This document shows, in pieces, positions 54,159 to 61,555 of a DNA stretch of 64,000 nucleotides. Both the position numbers and the translations under genes were made by a program. The notes under the pieces are model-generated. The model saw only the letters and a list, made by a program, of their open reading frames with translations. It had not been told where the DNA came from and did no database searches. Source of the stretch: Flavobacteriales bacterium (lineage in GTDB: Bacteria > Bacteroidota > Bacteroidia > CAIKAF01); contig JAGYKD010000003.1 in NCBI GenBank assembly GCA_018401695.1, positions 62,001-126,000 on the forward strand, read 5' to 3'. Positions within the stretch are counted from its first letter, which is position 1; each line of letters starts with the position of its first letter.

Positions 54159-54300
54159 GGGGCGGCCGGGCGCGCCCTTACTGCAAGTCCTCAGCGGCAA
54201 AGCACCATGGGCTAAGGCCTGCGTGGGCCCTATGGGGCCTCCGCCGCCTAAGCCCATGGGCTTTCCCACTTCCGGGCTTTCCGTGCGGTCGCTGCCGCGG
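54159..54300. other. GC-rich structured intergenic element (type 1, inverted)
   Basis: On the minus strand: CGGAAAGCCCGGAAG (box A), stem, GAGGACTTGCAG and GGGCGCGCCCGGCCGCCCC (box B). The stem pairs CCATGGGCTAAGGC (54205-54218) with GCCTAAGCCCATGG (54246-54259) with one central mismatch. It directly follows array 4. From 54301 to 54439 the region is AT-rich; a 16-codon frame (MKISNFLKENFVILLV) at 54351 is too short to call. Confidence 0.68.
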
Positions 54301-54439
54301 GTTTAGTATTCTGTGCTGCTTTTAATGGAATTCCTGAACCCGAAAAAACCATGAAGATATCAAATTTCCTTAAAGAGAATTTTGTTATACTTTTGGTTTA
54401 ATATGATGTGCTTTTGAAAATCCGGTTACGGCCTTCCGC

Positions 54440-55147
54440 TTATTCCCCAAATATCCGCACCAAAGTAGCTCCATCGCCGTATTGACGCATGGGAGCATCC
54501 ATGGCCTCGGTCCAATGCACATGCTCTAGGTATTCACGCACTGCGGCTTTTAGTATGCCTTCCCCAACGCCATGAATCACCACCACTTCCCTGTGTTTCT
54601 TAGCACGACTTTCTTCCAAAAAGGCAACCAAGGCATCCAGTTGATAATTCAGGGCGTCTTGGGGTTTGGGCCATGGGCCTTTCCCCACCAAGGCCGGTAA
54701 ATGCAGGTCAATTTCGGGACGCTCTTGCTTTTTATTCTTTTTCTTAGGTTTTGGTTTGCTTAAGTCTTTATTGGGGACAAAGGCTTCAGGATCTTTCCGC
54801 TTGGGAATGTAGCGCTTGGGCGTCCAATCCTCCGGAAATGGCGGTGGAAATTGTGTGCTTGGGGAGTTTTGGTTGGTTTTTTTATGCGTATTGTCCTCTT
54901 TGGTCCGACTTGTGGAATTTAGACCTGTACTTTGGGGAGCCACCGATGGTTTAGGACTTGAAAGCTCCTTGCTTTTCTTTGGGTTTGGCCCGGCTTCTGG
55001 AATCAGTTCTTCGGGGGCAAAAGGCACTTCCCAGTCGGCTTCCAGTTTTACCCAAACGCCTTGCTTATCTACTTTGGCAACCTGCACCCTTCGCGCTTCG
55101 TCCCTTAGACTGACCCATTGGCCTGGGAAAAAACGCGGAGCACTCAT
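54440..55147 (-). CDS. Smr-domain protein (DUF2027-like)
   Basis: 235 residues. N-terminal small beta-barrel-like part (residues 1-50, FFPGQWVSLRDEARRVQV, VWVKLEADWEVPFAPEEL), a long proline/lysine-rich low-complexity linker (~55-150), and a C-terminal Smr domain (~155-235) with IDLHLPALVG, VVVIHGVGEGILKAAVREYL and the final DGATLVRIFGE. Smr domains can nick or bind nucleic acids, as in MutS2; this stand-alone form is widespread in Bacteroidota and its role is unknown. Its start overlaps the stop-side of the ABC exporter gene by 4 bp. Confidence 0.85.
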   Translation of the reverse strand: MSAPRFFPGQWVSLRDEARRVQVAKVDKQGVWVKLEADWEVPFAPEELIPEAGPNPKKSKELSSPKPSVAPQSTGLNSTSRTKEDNTHKKTNQNSPSTQFPPPFPEDWTPKRYIPKRKDPEAFVPNKDLSKPKPKKKNKKQERPEIDLHLPALVGKGPWPKPQDALNYQLDALVAFLEESRAKKHREVVVIHGVGEGILKAAVREYLEHVHWTEAMDAPMRQYGDGATLVRIFGE

Positions 55148-56910
55148 GATTCCACGGCAAATTGCAATTCAAACAAGCGCTTGTAGGCCCCTTCTCGCTC
55201 CAGCAATTGTCTATGGCTTCCCGACTCCACAATACGTCCACGATCCATGACTAGAATTCGGTCGGCATCTACCACCGTGCTTAAGCGGTGTGCAATAATG
55301 ATGCTGGTTCGGCCTTTGGTTATGCGTTCCGTAGCTTGTTGTATCAATGCCTCGGATTCGGAATCGATGGAACTGGTGGCCTCGTCGAGCACCAACACTG
55401 CCGGATTGAACACACAGGCACGAATAAAGGCAATGAGTTGGCGCTGACCTACCGATAAAGCGGCACCACGTTCACCTACTTGAAATTGCAATCCTCCAGG
55501 CAAACGCTCAATAAAACTTTGGGCGCCTACTTCTTCGGCGGCGGCCTGGATTTGGTCCAGACTAATGTCGGGCTGGTATAAGCGAATGTTGTTGGCCAGG
55601 GTATCGGAAAACAAAAACACGTCTTGAGATACCATACCTACCGCCTGACGCAATTGGCTCAACGGATAGGCATGTATGTCTTTTCCATCCAAGCGGATGC
55701 AGCCTACCTTGGTTTCGTAAAGCCTGGAAAGCAATTGAACAAGAGTAGATTTTCCCGACCCTGTGGAACCTACAATCGCAATTTTTTCCCCCGGTTGAAT
55801 GTCCAAATCAATACCCCGCAAAACGGGCTCTCCGGGCAGGTACTCAAAATGCACGGCTTCGAAACGGATATGGCCTTTCACCTGTTCCAAAGGCGTGGTT
55901 CCCTTATTGGGCATAGATTCGTCGCGGTCCAGTAGGTCGAAAATCCGCTCGCAGCTTACCATACCCATTTGTAGGGTGTTGAAACGGTCGGCCAATTGAC
56001 GCATGGGGCGGTAGAGCATATAAATCCAAAGAATAAAGGAAAATATGGCACCCGGTTGCAACCCTGCATCGGGATGGGTCATAATTTCCCGGGCACCCCA
56101 CCAAACCACCAAGGCTATAGAAATGGCTTGCAATACTTCTACCACAGGAAAAAACACGCTGTAGTACCACACCGATTTAATGTGGGCTTTGCGGTGACGT
56201 TTGTTGATTCGTTCAAAGGCTTCCTGCTCCACATCTTGACGGTTAAAGGCCTGCACCAAATTCATACCGGTAATGTGTTCTTGGGCAAAAGCATTGAGGT
56301 TGGCAACTTCATTCCGAACCTCATTAAAGGCCTTTCGAATACCGTTTTTAAACATCCAGGTAGCCAAAATGAGCAAGGGAACGGGGATTAAGGAAATAAG
56401 CGTCATGGTGGGCGATATGGCAAACATCCAAATCAAAACAATCACCAATTTGAGTAAATCACCGGCAATACTTAGTAATCCTTCAGAAAAAATATTGGCT
56501 ACCGTTTCCAGGTCGTTAATGACCCGTGTAACCAGGGTTCCAATGGGACTTCGGTCAAAATACCCTAACCTAAAACTGAGCAAATGCGCAAATAAACGGG
56601 AACGAATGTCACGAATTACGGTTTGCCCCACCCAACCGGAATAATAAGTTTGGGCATACATTACCAAGGACTCCAATACCAAAGAGCCCACCATAATGAC
56701 GGTCATAATGGCTAAACCGTTCAGGTCGCCGAGCAATACAAAATGGTCTACGGTATATTGAATTAAATAGGGCCGAATAGGACTAATTAGGGCGGCAAAA
56801 ACGGTTAAAAAAGCCGTCAGTAAAAATACCTTTCGAAAGGATTTGGTAAAAGACAGCACCCGCATCAACAGGGTCCAATCGAGGGCTCGGCCTTTTTTTG
56901 AGGAATTCAC
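55144..56910 (-). CDS. MsbA-type ABC exporter (fused TMD-NBD)
   Basis: 588 residues from the ATG at 56910 (MVNSSKKGRALDWTLLMRVL). N-terminal six-helix membrane domain (~20-320; TAFLTVFAALISPIRPYLI, GLAIMTVIMVGSLVLESLV) and C-terminal ATPase (~345-585): Walker A VGSTGSGKSTLVQLLSRL, Q-loop GMVSQDVFLFSDTLANNI, signature ALSVGQRQLIAFIRA, Walker B AVLVLDEATSSID, H-loop IIAHRLST. Exporters of this class move lipids, peptides or drugs; the substrate cannot be predicted. Confidence 0.93.
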   Translation of the reverse strand: MNSSKKGRALDWTLLMRVLSFTKSFRKVFLLTAFLTVFAALISPIRPYLIQYTVDHFVLLGDLNGLAIMTVIMVGSLVLESLVMYAQTYYSGWVGQTVIRDIRSRLFAHLLSFRLGYFDRSPIGTLVTRVINDLETVANIFSEGLLSIAGDLLKLVIVLIWMFAISPTMTLISLIPVPLLILATWMFKNGIRKAFNEVRNEVANLNAFAQEHITGMNLVQAFNRQDVEQEAFERINKRHRKAHIKSVWYYSVFFPVVEVLQAISIALVVWWGAREIMTHPDAGLQPGAIFSFILWIYMLYRPMRQLADRFNTLQMGMVSCERIFDLLDRDESMPNKGTTPLEQVKGHIRFEAVHFEYLPGEPVLRGIDLDIQPGEKIAIVGSTGSGKSTLVQLLSRLYETKVGCIRLDGKDIHAYPLSQLRQAVGMVSQDVFLFSDTLANNIRLYQPDISLDQIQAAAEEVGAQSFIERLPGGLQFQVGERGAALSVGQRQLIAFIRACVFNPAVLVLDEATSSIDSESEALIQQATERITKGRTSIIIAHRLSTVVDADRILVMDRGRIVESGSHRQLLEREGAYKRLFELQFAVES

Positions 56911-57003
56911 CATGCAAAGAAAACAAATGTTGTCCTGCTTTTGTGAAGCAAGGGCCAAGAAAAAACAAAAGCTTGGGGAGAGGTGCAGCTCCGGGCGTGC
57001 CGC

Positions 57004-58224
57004 TTAGTGCCCTAATTGGCGAAGCAAGTGCCCCATTTTGTCGCGCTTGGTTTTAAGGTATTTGGCGTTGTGTTCGTTGGCAGGAATTTCCAAAGGCACA
57101 TTCTCTACCACTTCCAAACCGTAGCCGAGCAAACCTGCCCGCTTCTTGGGATTATTGGTGAGCAAGCGCAATTTTGAAGCGCCTAAGGCGCGTAGAATTT
57201 GAGCACCCACACCATAATCTCGTGCATCCATAGGTAAACCCAAACTCAAATTGGCTTCAACCGTATCCATGCCTTGTTCTTGGAGCTTATATGCCTTAAG
57301 TTTATTAATTAAACCCACGCCTCTCCCTTCTTGATTCATATAGAGTAATATGCCTTTGCCCTCAGCCCCGATTTGTTCCATGGCGGCATGCAGTTGGGAA
57401 CCACAATCGCAGCGGAATGAACCAAAAATATCGCCTGTCATGCAGGAACTGTGCACGCGCACTAAGACCGGTTCGTTGGGTTTAATTTCACCCTTCACCA
57501 AAGCCAAATGAATTTGATCGTTGGTTATTTGCCTAAAGGCAGCCAATGTAAAATCGCCGTATTCGGTGGGCATCTGAACCGCAACTTCCTCCTCAATCAA
57601 AGATTCTTTCTGCATGCGGTAAGCCACCAAATCCTCAATGGAAATGATTTTGAGGTTGAACTTACGGGCAATTTCAAAAAGTTCGGGCAAGCGCGCCATG
57701 GTGCCGTCTTCGTTCATGATTTCGACCAGCACTCCGGCCGGTTCAAAACCTGCCAAACGCGATAGGTCAATGGTAGCTTCGGTATGCCCTGTTCTACGCA
57801 ACACCCCACCTCTACGGGCTTTTAGAGGAAAAATATGCCCCGGTTTGGCCAAATCTTCGGGTTGGGTTTTGGGGTCGATAAGCGCCAAAATAGTTTTGGC
57901 CCTGTCGCTGGCCGAAATACCGGTAGTTACGCCCTTTCCACCCAAATCTACCGAAACGGTAAAAGGGGTTTGGTGCAGTGCCGTATTGTCGTTGACCATA
58001 AGTTCAAGGCCCAGTTCTTCGCAGCGGTCTTCGATGAGCGGGGCACAAATTAAACCACGGCCATGAGTGGCCATAAAGTTGATTATTTCGGGGGTAATGT
58101 TACGCGCTGCGGTAACAAAATCTCCTTCGTTTTCGCGGTCTTCGTCATCAACAACAATAATGACTTTACCCTGACGAATATCTTCGAGGGCTTCTTCTAT
58201 GGTGTGGAATTTAAACTCCGGCAT
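57004..58224 (-). CDS. ribBA: Bifunctional DHBP synthase / GTP cyclohydrolase II
   Basis: 406 residues. N-terminal RibB domain (~1-200) making 3,4-dihydroxy-2-butanone 4-phosphate ([39 protein letters not shown]) and C-terminal RibA domain (~205-405) opening GTP ([19 protein letters not shown] zinc ligands, [32 protein letters not shown]). Together they begin riboflavin synthesis. The gene starts next to hairpin array 5, which lies in its upstream region. Confidence 0.97.
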   Translation of the reverse strand: MPEFKFHTIEEALEDIRQGKVIIVVDDEDRENEGDFVTAARNITPEIINFMATHGRGLICAPLIEDRCEELGLELMVNDNTALHQTPFTVSVDLGGKGVTTGISASDRAKTILALIDPKTQPEDLAKPGHIFPLKARRGGVLRRTGHTEATIDLSRLAGFEPAGVLVEIMNEDGTMARLPELFEIARKFNLKIISIEDLVAYRMQKESLIEEEVAVQMPTEYGDFTLAAFRQITNDQIHLALVKGEIKPNEPVLVRVHSSCMTGDIFGSFRCDCGSQLHAAMEQIGAEGKGILLYMNQEGRGVGLINKLKAYKLQEQGMDTVEANLSLGLPMDARDYGVGAQILRALGASKLRLLTNNPKKRAGLLGYGLEVVENVPLEIPANEHNAKYLKTKRDKMGHLLRQLGH

Positions 58225-58304
58225 TACTGGCTTAAGCTTTGCGCCAAAGGTACCGAATAAAGCAGTACAAGGAAACCTAGATGCGTTATAAAAGGTGAAT
58301 GAAT

Positions 58305-58797
58305 AAGTAAAGGCGGAGTGCCCTCCGTCTCTAAGTGAGGAAGTAAAGACGGAGTGCCCTCCGTCTCTAAGTGAGGAAGTAAAGACGGAGTGCCCTCCGT
58401 CTCTAAGTGAGGAAGTAAAGACGGAGTGCCCTCCGTCTCTAAGTGAGGAAGTAAAGACGGAGTGCCCTCCGTCTCTAAGTGAGGAAGTAAAGACGGAGTG
58501 CCCTCCGTCTCTAAGTGAGGAAGTAAAGACGGAGTGCCCTCCGTCTCTAAGTGAGGAAGTAAAGACGGAGTGCCCTCCGTCTCTAAGTGAGGAAGTAAAG
58601 ACGGAGTGCCCTCCGTCTCTAAGTGAGGAAGTAAAGACGGAGTGCCCTCCGTCTCTAAGTGAGGAGGTAAAGACGGAGTGCCCTCCGTCTCTAAGTGAGG
58701 AGGTAAAGACGGAGTGCCCTCCGTCTCTAAGTGAGGAGGTAAAGACGGAGTGCCCTCCGTCTCTAAGTGAGGAAGTAAAGACGGGGTGACCCGTCTA
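58305..58797. repeat. Hairpin repeat array 5 (13 x 36 bp)
   Basis: Thirteen full units at exactly 36 bp (58305 to 58772) plus a degenerate fourteenth. The hairpin is the compensated form GACGGAG-TGCC-CTCCGTC, with linker TCTAAGTGAGGAAGTAAA (later units AGGTAAA). The first unit has GGCGGAG and the last GACGGGGTGACCCGTC. Units are nearly identical to each other, so amplification or homogenisation is recent. No variable spacers exist. The 246-residue minus-strand frame across it is repeat-derived. Confidence 0.95.
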
Positions 58798-58837
58798 TGA
58801 ATGGTGCATAGTTGTGGCCAGCGATGGAAACAGTTTA

Positions 58838-59060
58838 GGTAAGCCTCCGCCCCTGATGGAAGCAGGTAGCTGACGCGGCTCCGGCCCCGGTATGCGGCCA
58901 GGCGAGGAGGCTGAGGAACGAAGACCCCGGAGCGGCCGCAGACCGTGGGCCGGAGACGGGGCACTACCGCAGACAGCAGGAAATGGCGGCCATTTTAACT
59001 CGAGAGAACCAGGAGACCAAGGCAAGGCAAGTCGGGAGACCGGGTGGGGGCTGCTTGCCA
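58838..59060. other. GC-rich intergenic stretch, partly structured
   Basis: Very GC-rich, between array 5 and the CREST gene. GCCTCC (58843) could pair with GGAGGC (58907), and CCGGAGCGGC near 58927 with GCGGCTCCGG near 58875. It lacks the CGGAAAGCCCGG box of the type 1 elements. The in-frame extension of the downstream gene through it is Arg/Gly/Pro-rich and not believable as protein. Confidence 0.4.
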
Positions 59061-59128
59061 TTTTTACTTCATTATTCCATAAAACAAATCCAAAAACATA
59101 TTTATCTTGCAGGTGTTGCTTCCATAAG

Positions 59129-59815
59129 ATGAAAGAATCCTTACTGAATAGAATACAGGACGGTGGGCCAATTTATCAAGAACCCCTGGTGGAGGGTTTG
59201 TTTTTGGAGCCCTGGAACGCTTGGTCGTCGTTATTGTTTTGGCTGCCTGTGTTTTGGTTGTTGTGGAGACACAGAAACGTAGGGCCAGTAGGGCCCTTTC
59301 TGCTGTACTTTTGTGCGCCGTTATTGTTTATAGGGGGTTTGGGTAGTGCCCTTTTTCATGGGTTTCGCAGTGCCCCCTTCTTTCTTTACCTGGATGTTTT
59401 GCCCATTTTGGTGCTTTGTTTGGGTTTGGGTTGGTTTTTATGGAAGCAATTGTTGGGGGTATATGGAGCTTGGCTGGCCTTGGTGCTCTTTATTGGTGCT
59501 TCCGTGCTTGCAGGCTTGTCGGTTTCGGGCACCCCAGCCATTAATATAAATTATTTTTTGCGTGGCGTATATATGTTTGTACCGGCCATTTTATGTTTGA
59601 ATCGCATGGGGTGGAAACATAGCCAATGGTTAATGACGGCTGTTGTTTTTTTTGGTTTGGCCCTTTGGTTTAGAGTAATTGATCGGGAATTCAGTTGGTT
59701 AACCATGGGCACGCACTTTTTATGGCATGTTTGTTGCAGCCTAGGAGCCTTCTTTCTTGGAAAATTTTTGGTTCGTTTACGCCAAGGAATTATTCTCAAT
59801 ACCTATGCAGGCTAG
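59129..59815 (+). CDS. CREST-superfamily (ceramidase-like) membrane hydrolase
   Basis: 228 residues from the ATG at 59129; a longer frame from 58892 reads through GC-rich repeat DNA and is rejected. About seven membrane helices. The CREST catalytic pattern is visible: Ser73-x3-His77 in GGLGSALFHGF, Asp89 in LYLDVLP, and His196-x3-His200 in GTHFLWHVCC. An N-terminal EPWNAWSSLLFWLP resembles the ceramidase EpWNxxSN motif. Family members are zinc-dependent hydrolases of ceramides and related lipids. Lipid amidase activity is an inference. Confidence 0.8.
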   Translation: MKESLLNRIQDGGPIYQEPLVEGLFLEPWNAWSSLLFWLPVFWLLWRHRNVGPVGPFLLYFCAPLLFIGGLGSALFHGFRSAPFFLYLDVLPILVLCLGLGWFLWKQLLGVYGAWLALVLFIGASVLAGLSVSGTPAININYFLRGVYMFVPAILCLNRMGWKHSQWLMTAVVFFGLALWFRVIDREFSWLTMGTHFLWHVCCSLGAFFLGKFLVRLRQGIILNTYAG

Positions 59816-59825
59816 AAAATGCCCG

Positions 59826-59833
59826 TACCTTTG
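59826..59833 (+). promoter_or_regulatory. -7 box TACCTTTG before small gene
   Basis: TACCTTTG lies 8 nt before an ATG at 59842 (out of frame) and 18 nt before the ATG at 59852. Confidence 0.45.
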
Positions 59834-59851
59834 AAGTCTAAATGAAAAGGC

Positions 59852-60250
59852 ATGGCATCATTGAAGGAAACCTTATTAGGGCTGCAAAAAGAAATTGCTC
59901 AACTTTTGGGCATGGACTTAGACCATTTACGATTTGAATATGAGGGAAACGATCAGGAGGGAAGCCTTAAGTTGGTGACCATAAATCCGAGGCACAAGCA
60001 ATCTTTTTTGTTTCATGAACTGCCAGGTTTTGGGGTATTGGATGCCACACACAAAATGGCAGATTATGTGCGCACCAACCGGCAAACCAAAAACAGCTAC
60101 ACCATTCAGTGGGCGCTGAGGGAAGATTCGGAGCTACATACTTCCTATTTTAGAGGGAAGCATATGTATGAGGTACTGGATAAGTTTTATTACAACAAAG
60201 ACATTACCTCTACTCTTATTTTTTCCATTTCACTTAACCCGATTGCCTAA
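59852..60250 (+). CDS. Conserved-looking small protein, unknown
   Basis: 132 residues, no signal peptide or membrane segment. N-terminal helix (LKETLLGLQKEIAQLLG), then a mixed alpha/beta part with several aromatic residues (NPRHKQSFLFHELPGFGV, YTIQWALREDSELHTSYFRGKHMYEVLDKFY). No family recognised. Its stop overlaps the ATG of the thioesterase (TAATG), so it is probably the first gene of a three-gene operon with the thioesterase and truA. Confidence 0.75.
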   Translation: MASLKETLLGLQKEIAQLLGMDLDHLRFEYEGNDQEGSLKLVTINPRHKQSFLFHELPGFGVLDATHKMADYVRTNRQTKNSYTIQWALREDSELHTSYFRGKHMYEVLDKFYYNKDITSTLIFSISLNPIA

Positions 60251-60666
60251 TGTTTCGCCACAAAACACAAGTAACCATTCGTTTTTCGGATACGGATATG
60301 TTAGGGCATGTAAATAATGCCAACTACTTGTCTTATATGGAGCAAGGTCGAGTTTCGTATTTTAACGAAGTGCTGCCCGGTTTGGTGGATTGGTCCAAAG
60401 AAGGCATTATTTTGGCCCGGGCCGAAATCAACTACAAGGTTCCTCTTTTTTTAGAAGACCAATTGTGGGTGTACTTGACGGTTGACCATATTTCTTCCCG
60501 AAGTTTCAATATTCGCTACCGTTTGGTTAAACAGCTGTCCGAAGGAGAAATGCTTGCTGCCGAGGGCAATACCCTTATGGTTTGCTATGACTATGCCAAA
60601 CAATCCAGCATGGCCATGCCTGAAACGTGGCGGAAAGCCATAGAAGCTTACGAAAAAGAGGAATAA
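60250..60666 (+). CDS. 4HBT-type acyl-CoA thioesterase (YbgC-like)
   Basis: 138 residues. Hot-dog fold with the 4-hydroxybenzoyl-CoA thioesterase motif FSDTDMLGHVNNANYLSYME (Asp in DTDMLGHVNN is catalytic), then ARAEINYKVPLFLEDQLWVY. Hydrolyses acyl-CoA thioesters; the physiological substrate is unknown. Both ends overlap neighbours by one base (TAATG), indicating tight coupling to the unknown protein upstream and truA downstream. Confidence 0.9.
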   Translation: MFRHKTQVTIRFSDTDMLGHVNNANYLSYMEQGRVSYFNEVLPGLVDWSKEGIILARAEINYKVPLFLEDQLWVYLTVDHISSRSFNIRYRLVKQLSEGEMLAAEGNTLMVCYDYAKQSSMAMPETWRKAIEAYEKEE

Positions 60667-61418
60667 TGCTTCAGCGCTGGTTTTTAGAAATTTCCTTTTT
60701 AGGCGGCGCCTATCACGGCTGGGCCCGGCAACCCAATGCCCCTACCGTACAACAATGCCTTGAGGATGCATTAGCCAGGGTAACTCAACAAAGTATTGAA
60801 ACCGTTGGGGCAGGAAGAACCGATGCCGGCGTGCATGCCCGTTCTTTGTGGGTACATGTAGATTTGCCAAACTTACCTTATGCTTCCGTGGATTTGGTGC
60901 ATAAACTCAATTCTATTTTGCCACAAGATATTGCAGTGCATTGCGCCAAACAGGTACCTCAAGATTGGCACGCTAGATTCTCGGCTATTTATAGACGATA
61001 CACCTATCGCATGGTGGCGCGTAAGGACCCCTTTTGGCAAACTATGGCTTGGCGGGTTTACCCTTTCCCGGACCAAAATCTCATGGAAAAAGCGGCGCAG
61101 GTGTTGTTTCAATACAACGATTTCGCCAGCTTTTGCCGAAGCAAACACGATGCGGGAACCACCCTATGTAAAATCCGAGAGGTGGCCTGGGAAAGAAATG
61201 ATCATGTTTTGGAGTTTCATATTGAAGCCGACCGATTCCTTCGCAATATGGTTCGGGCTTTGGTGGGTACTTTAGTAGCCATTGGTCAAGGTAAATTTCC
61301 TGAGCACCATCTGGTGGAGGTTTTGGAAGCCAAAGACCGGACAAAGGCCGGACCAAGTGCGCCAGCACAAGGATTATGTTTGGAAAAAGTAGGGTATCCG
61401 GAGGGTTGGTTGGATTGA
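60666..61418 (+). CDS. truA: tRNA pseudouridine synthase A
   Basis: 250 residues from the ATG at 60666 (MLQRWFLEISFLGGAYHGW), which overlaps the thioesterase stop. TruA makes pseudouridine at positions 38-40 of tRNA anticodon arms. Catalytic Asp is in GAGRTDAGVHARS (~residue 57); other conserved segments are ARFSAIYRRYTYRM, FQYNDFASFCR and FLRNMVRALVGTLVAIGQG. Length is usual. The 137 bp to the next gene hold nothing recognised beyond a fragment CGCCTTGGCGTCTTTGCGTG. Confidence 0.96.
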   Translation: MLQRWFLEISFLGGAYHGWARQPNAPTVQQCLEDALARVTQQSIETVGAGRTDAGVHARSLWVHVDLPNLPYASVDLVHKLNSILPQDIAVHCAKQVPQDWHARFSAIYRRYTYRMVARKDPFWQTMAWRVYPFPDQNLMEKAAQVLFQYNDFASFCRSKHDAGTTLCKIREVAWERNDHVLEFHIEADRFLRNMVRALVGTLVAIGQGKFPEHHLVEVLEAKDRTKAGPSAPAQGLCLEKVGYPEGWLD

Positions 61419-61555
61419 CTTAGAAAAAGAAATGTTCAGGTTAGGCTTTAGCACGGAGGGACTTTAGCGTGCCAGAGGCAGTATACTCAAACGCCCTTTT
61501 TCGCCTTGGCGTCTTTGCGTGCAACCAACGGCGTCCTTAAATGTCATCATGCGCC

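Noticed and set aside
54351-54401. 16-codon frame MKISNFLKENFVILLV
   Set aside because: Too short and without context; possibly a remnant of a membrane protein start but not supportable.
58305-58797. CRISPR array (36-bp period)
   Set aside because: The unit itself repeats without any variable spacer; 36 bp is the full period, and no cas gene is present.
58224-58964. 246-residue minus-strand protein with 12-residue repeats
   Set aside because: It is produced by the 36-bp DNA repeat being a multiple of three; it has no start signal and continues through GC-rich repeat DNA.
58892-59128. 79-residue N-terminal extension of the CREST protein
   Set aside because: Arg/Gly/Pro-rich translation of a GC-rich intergenic element; the family start fits the ATG at 59129.
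61430-61540. Fragment with CGCCTTGGCGTCTTTGCGTG as a regulatory element
   Set aside because: This phrase is a commonly scattered intergenic sequence in many genomes; nothing local indicates a function.
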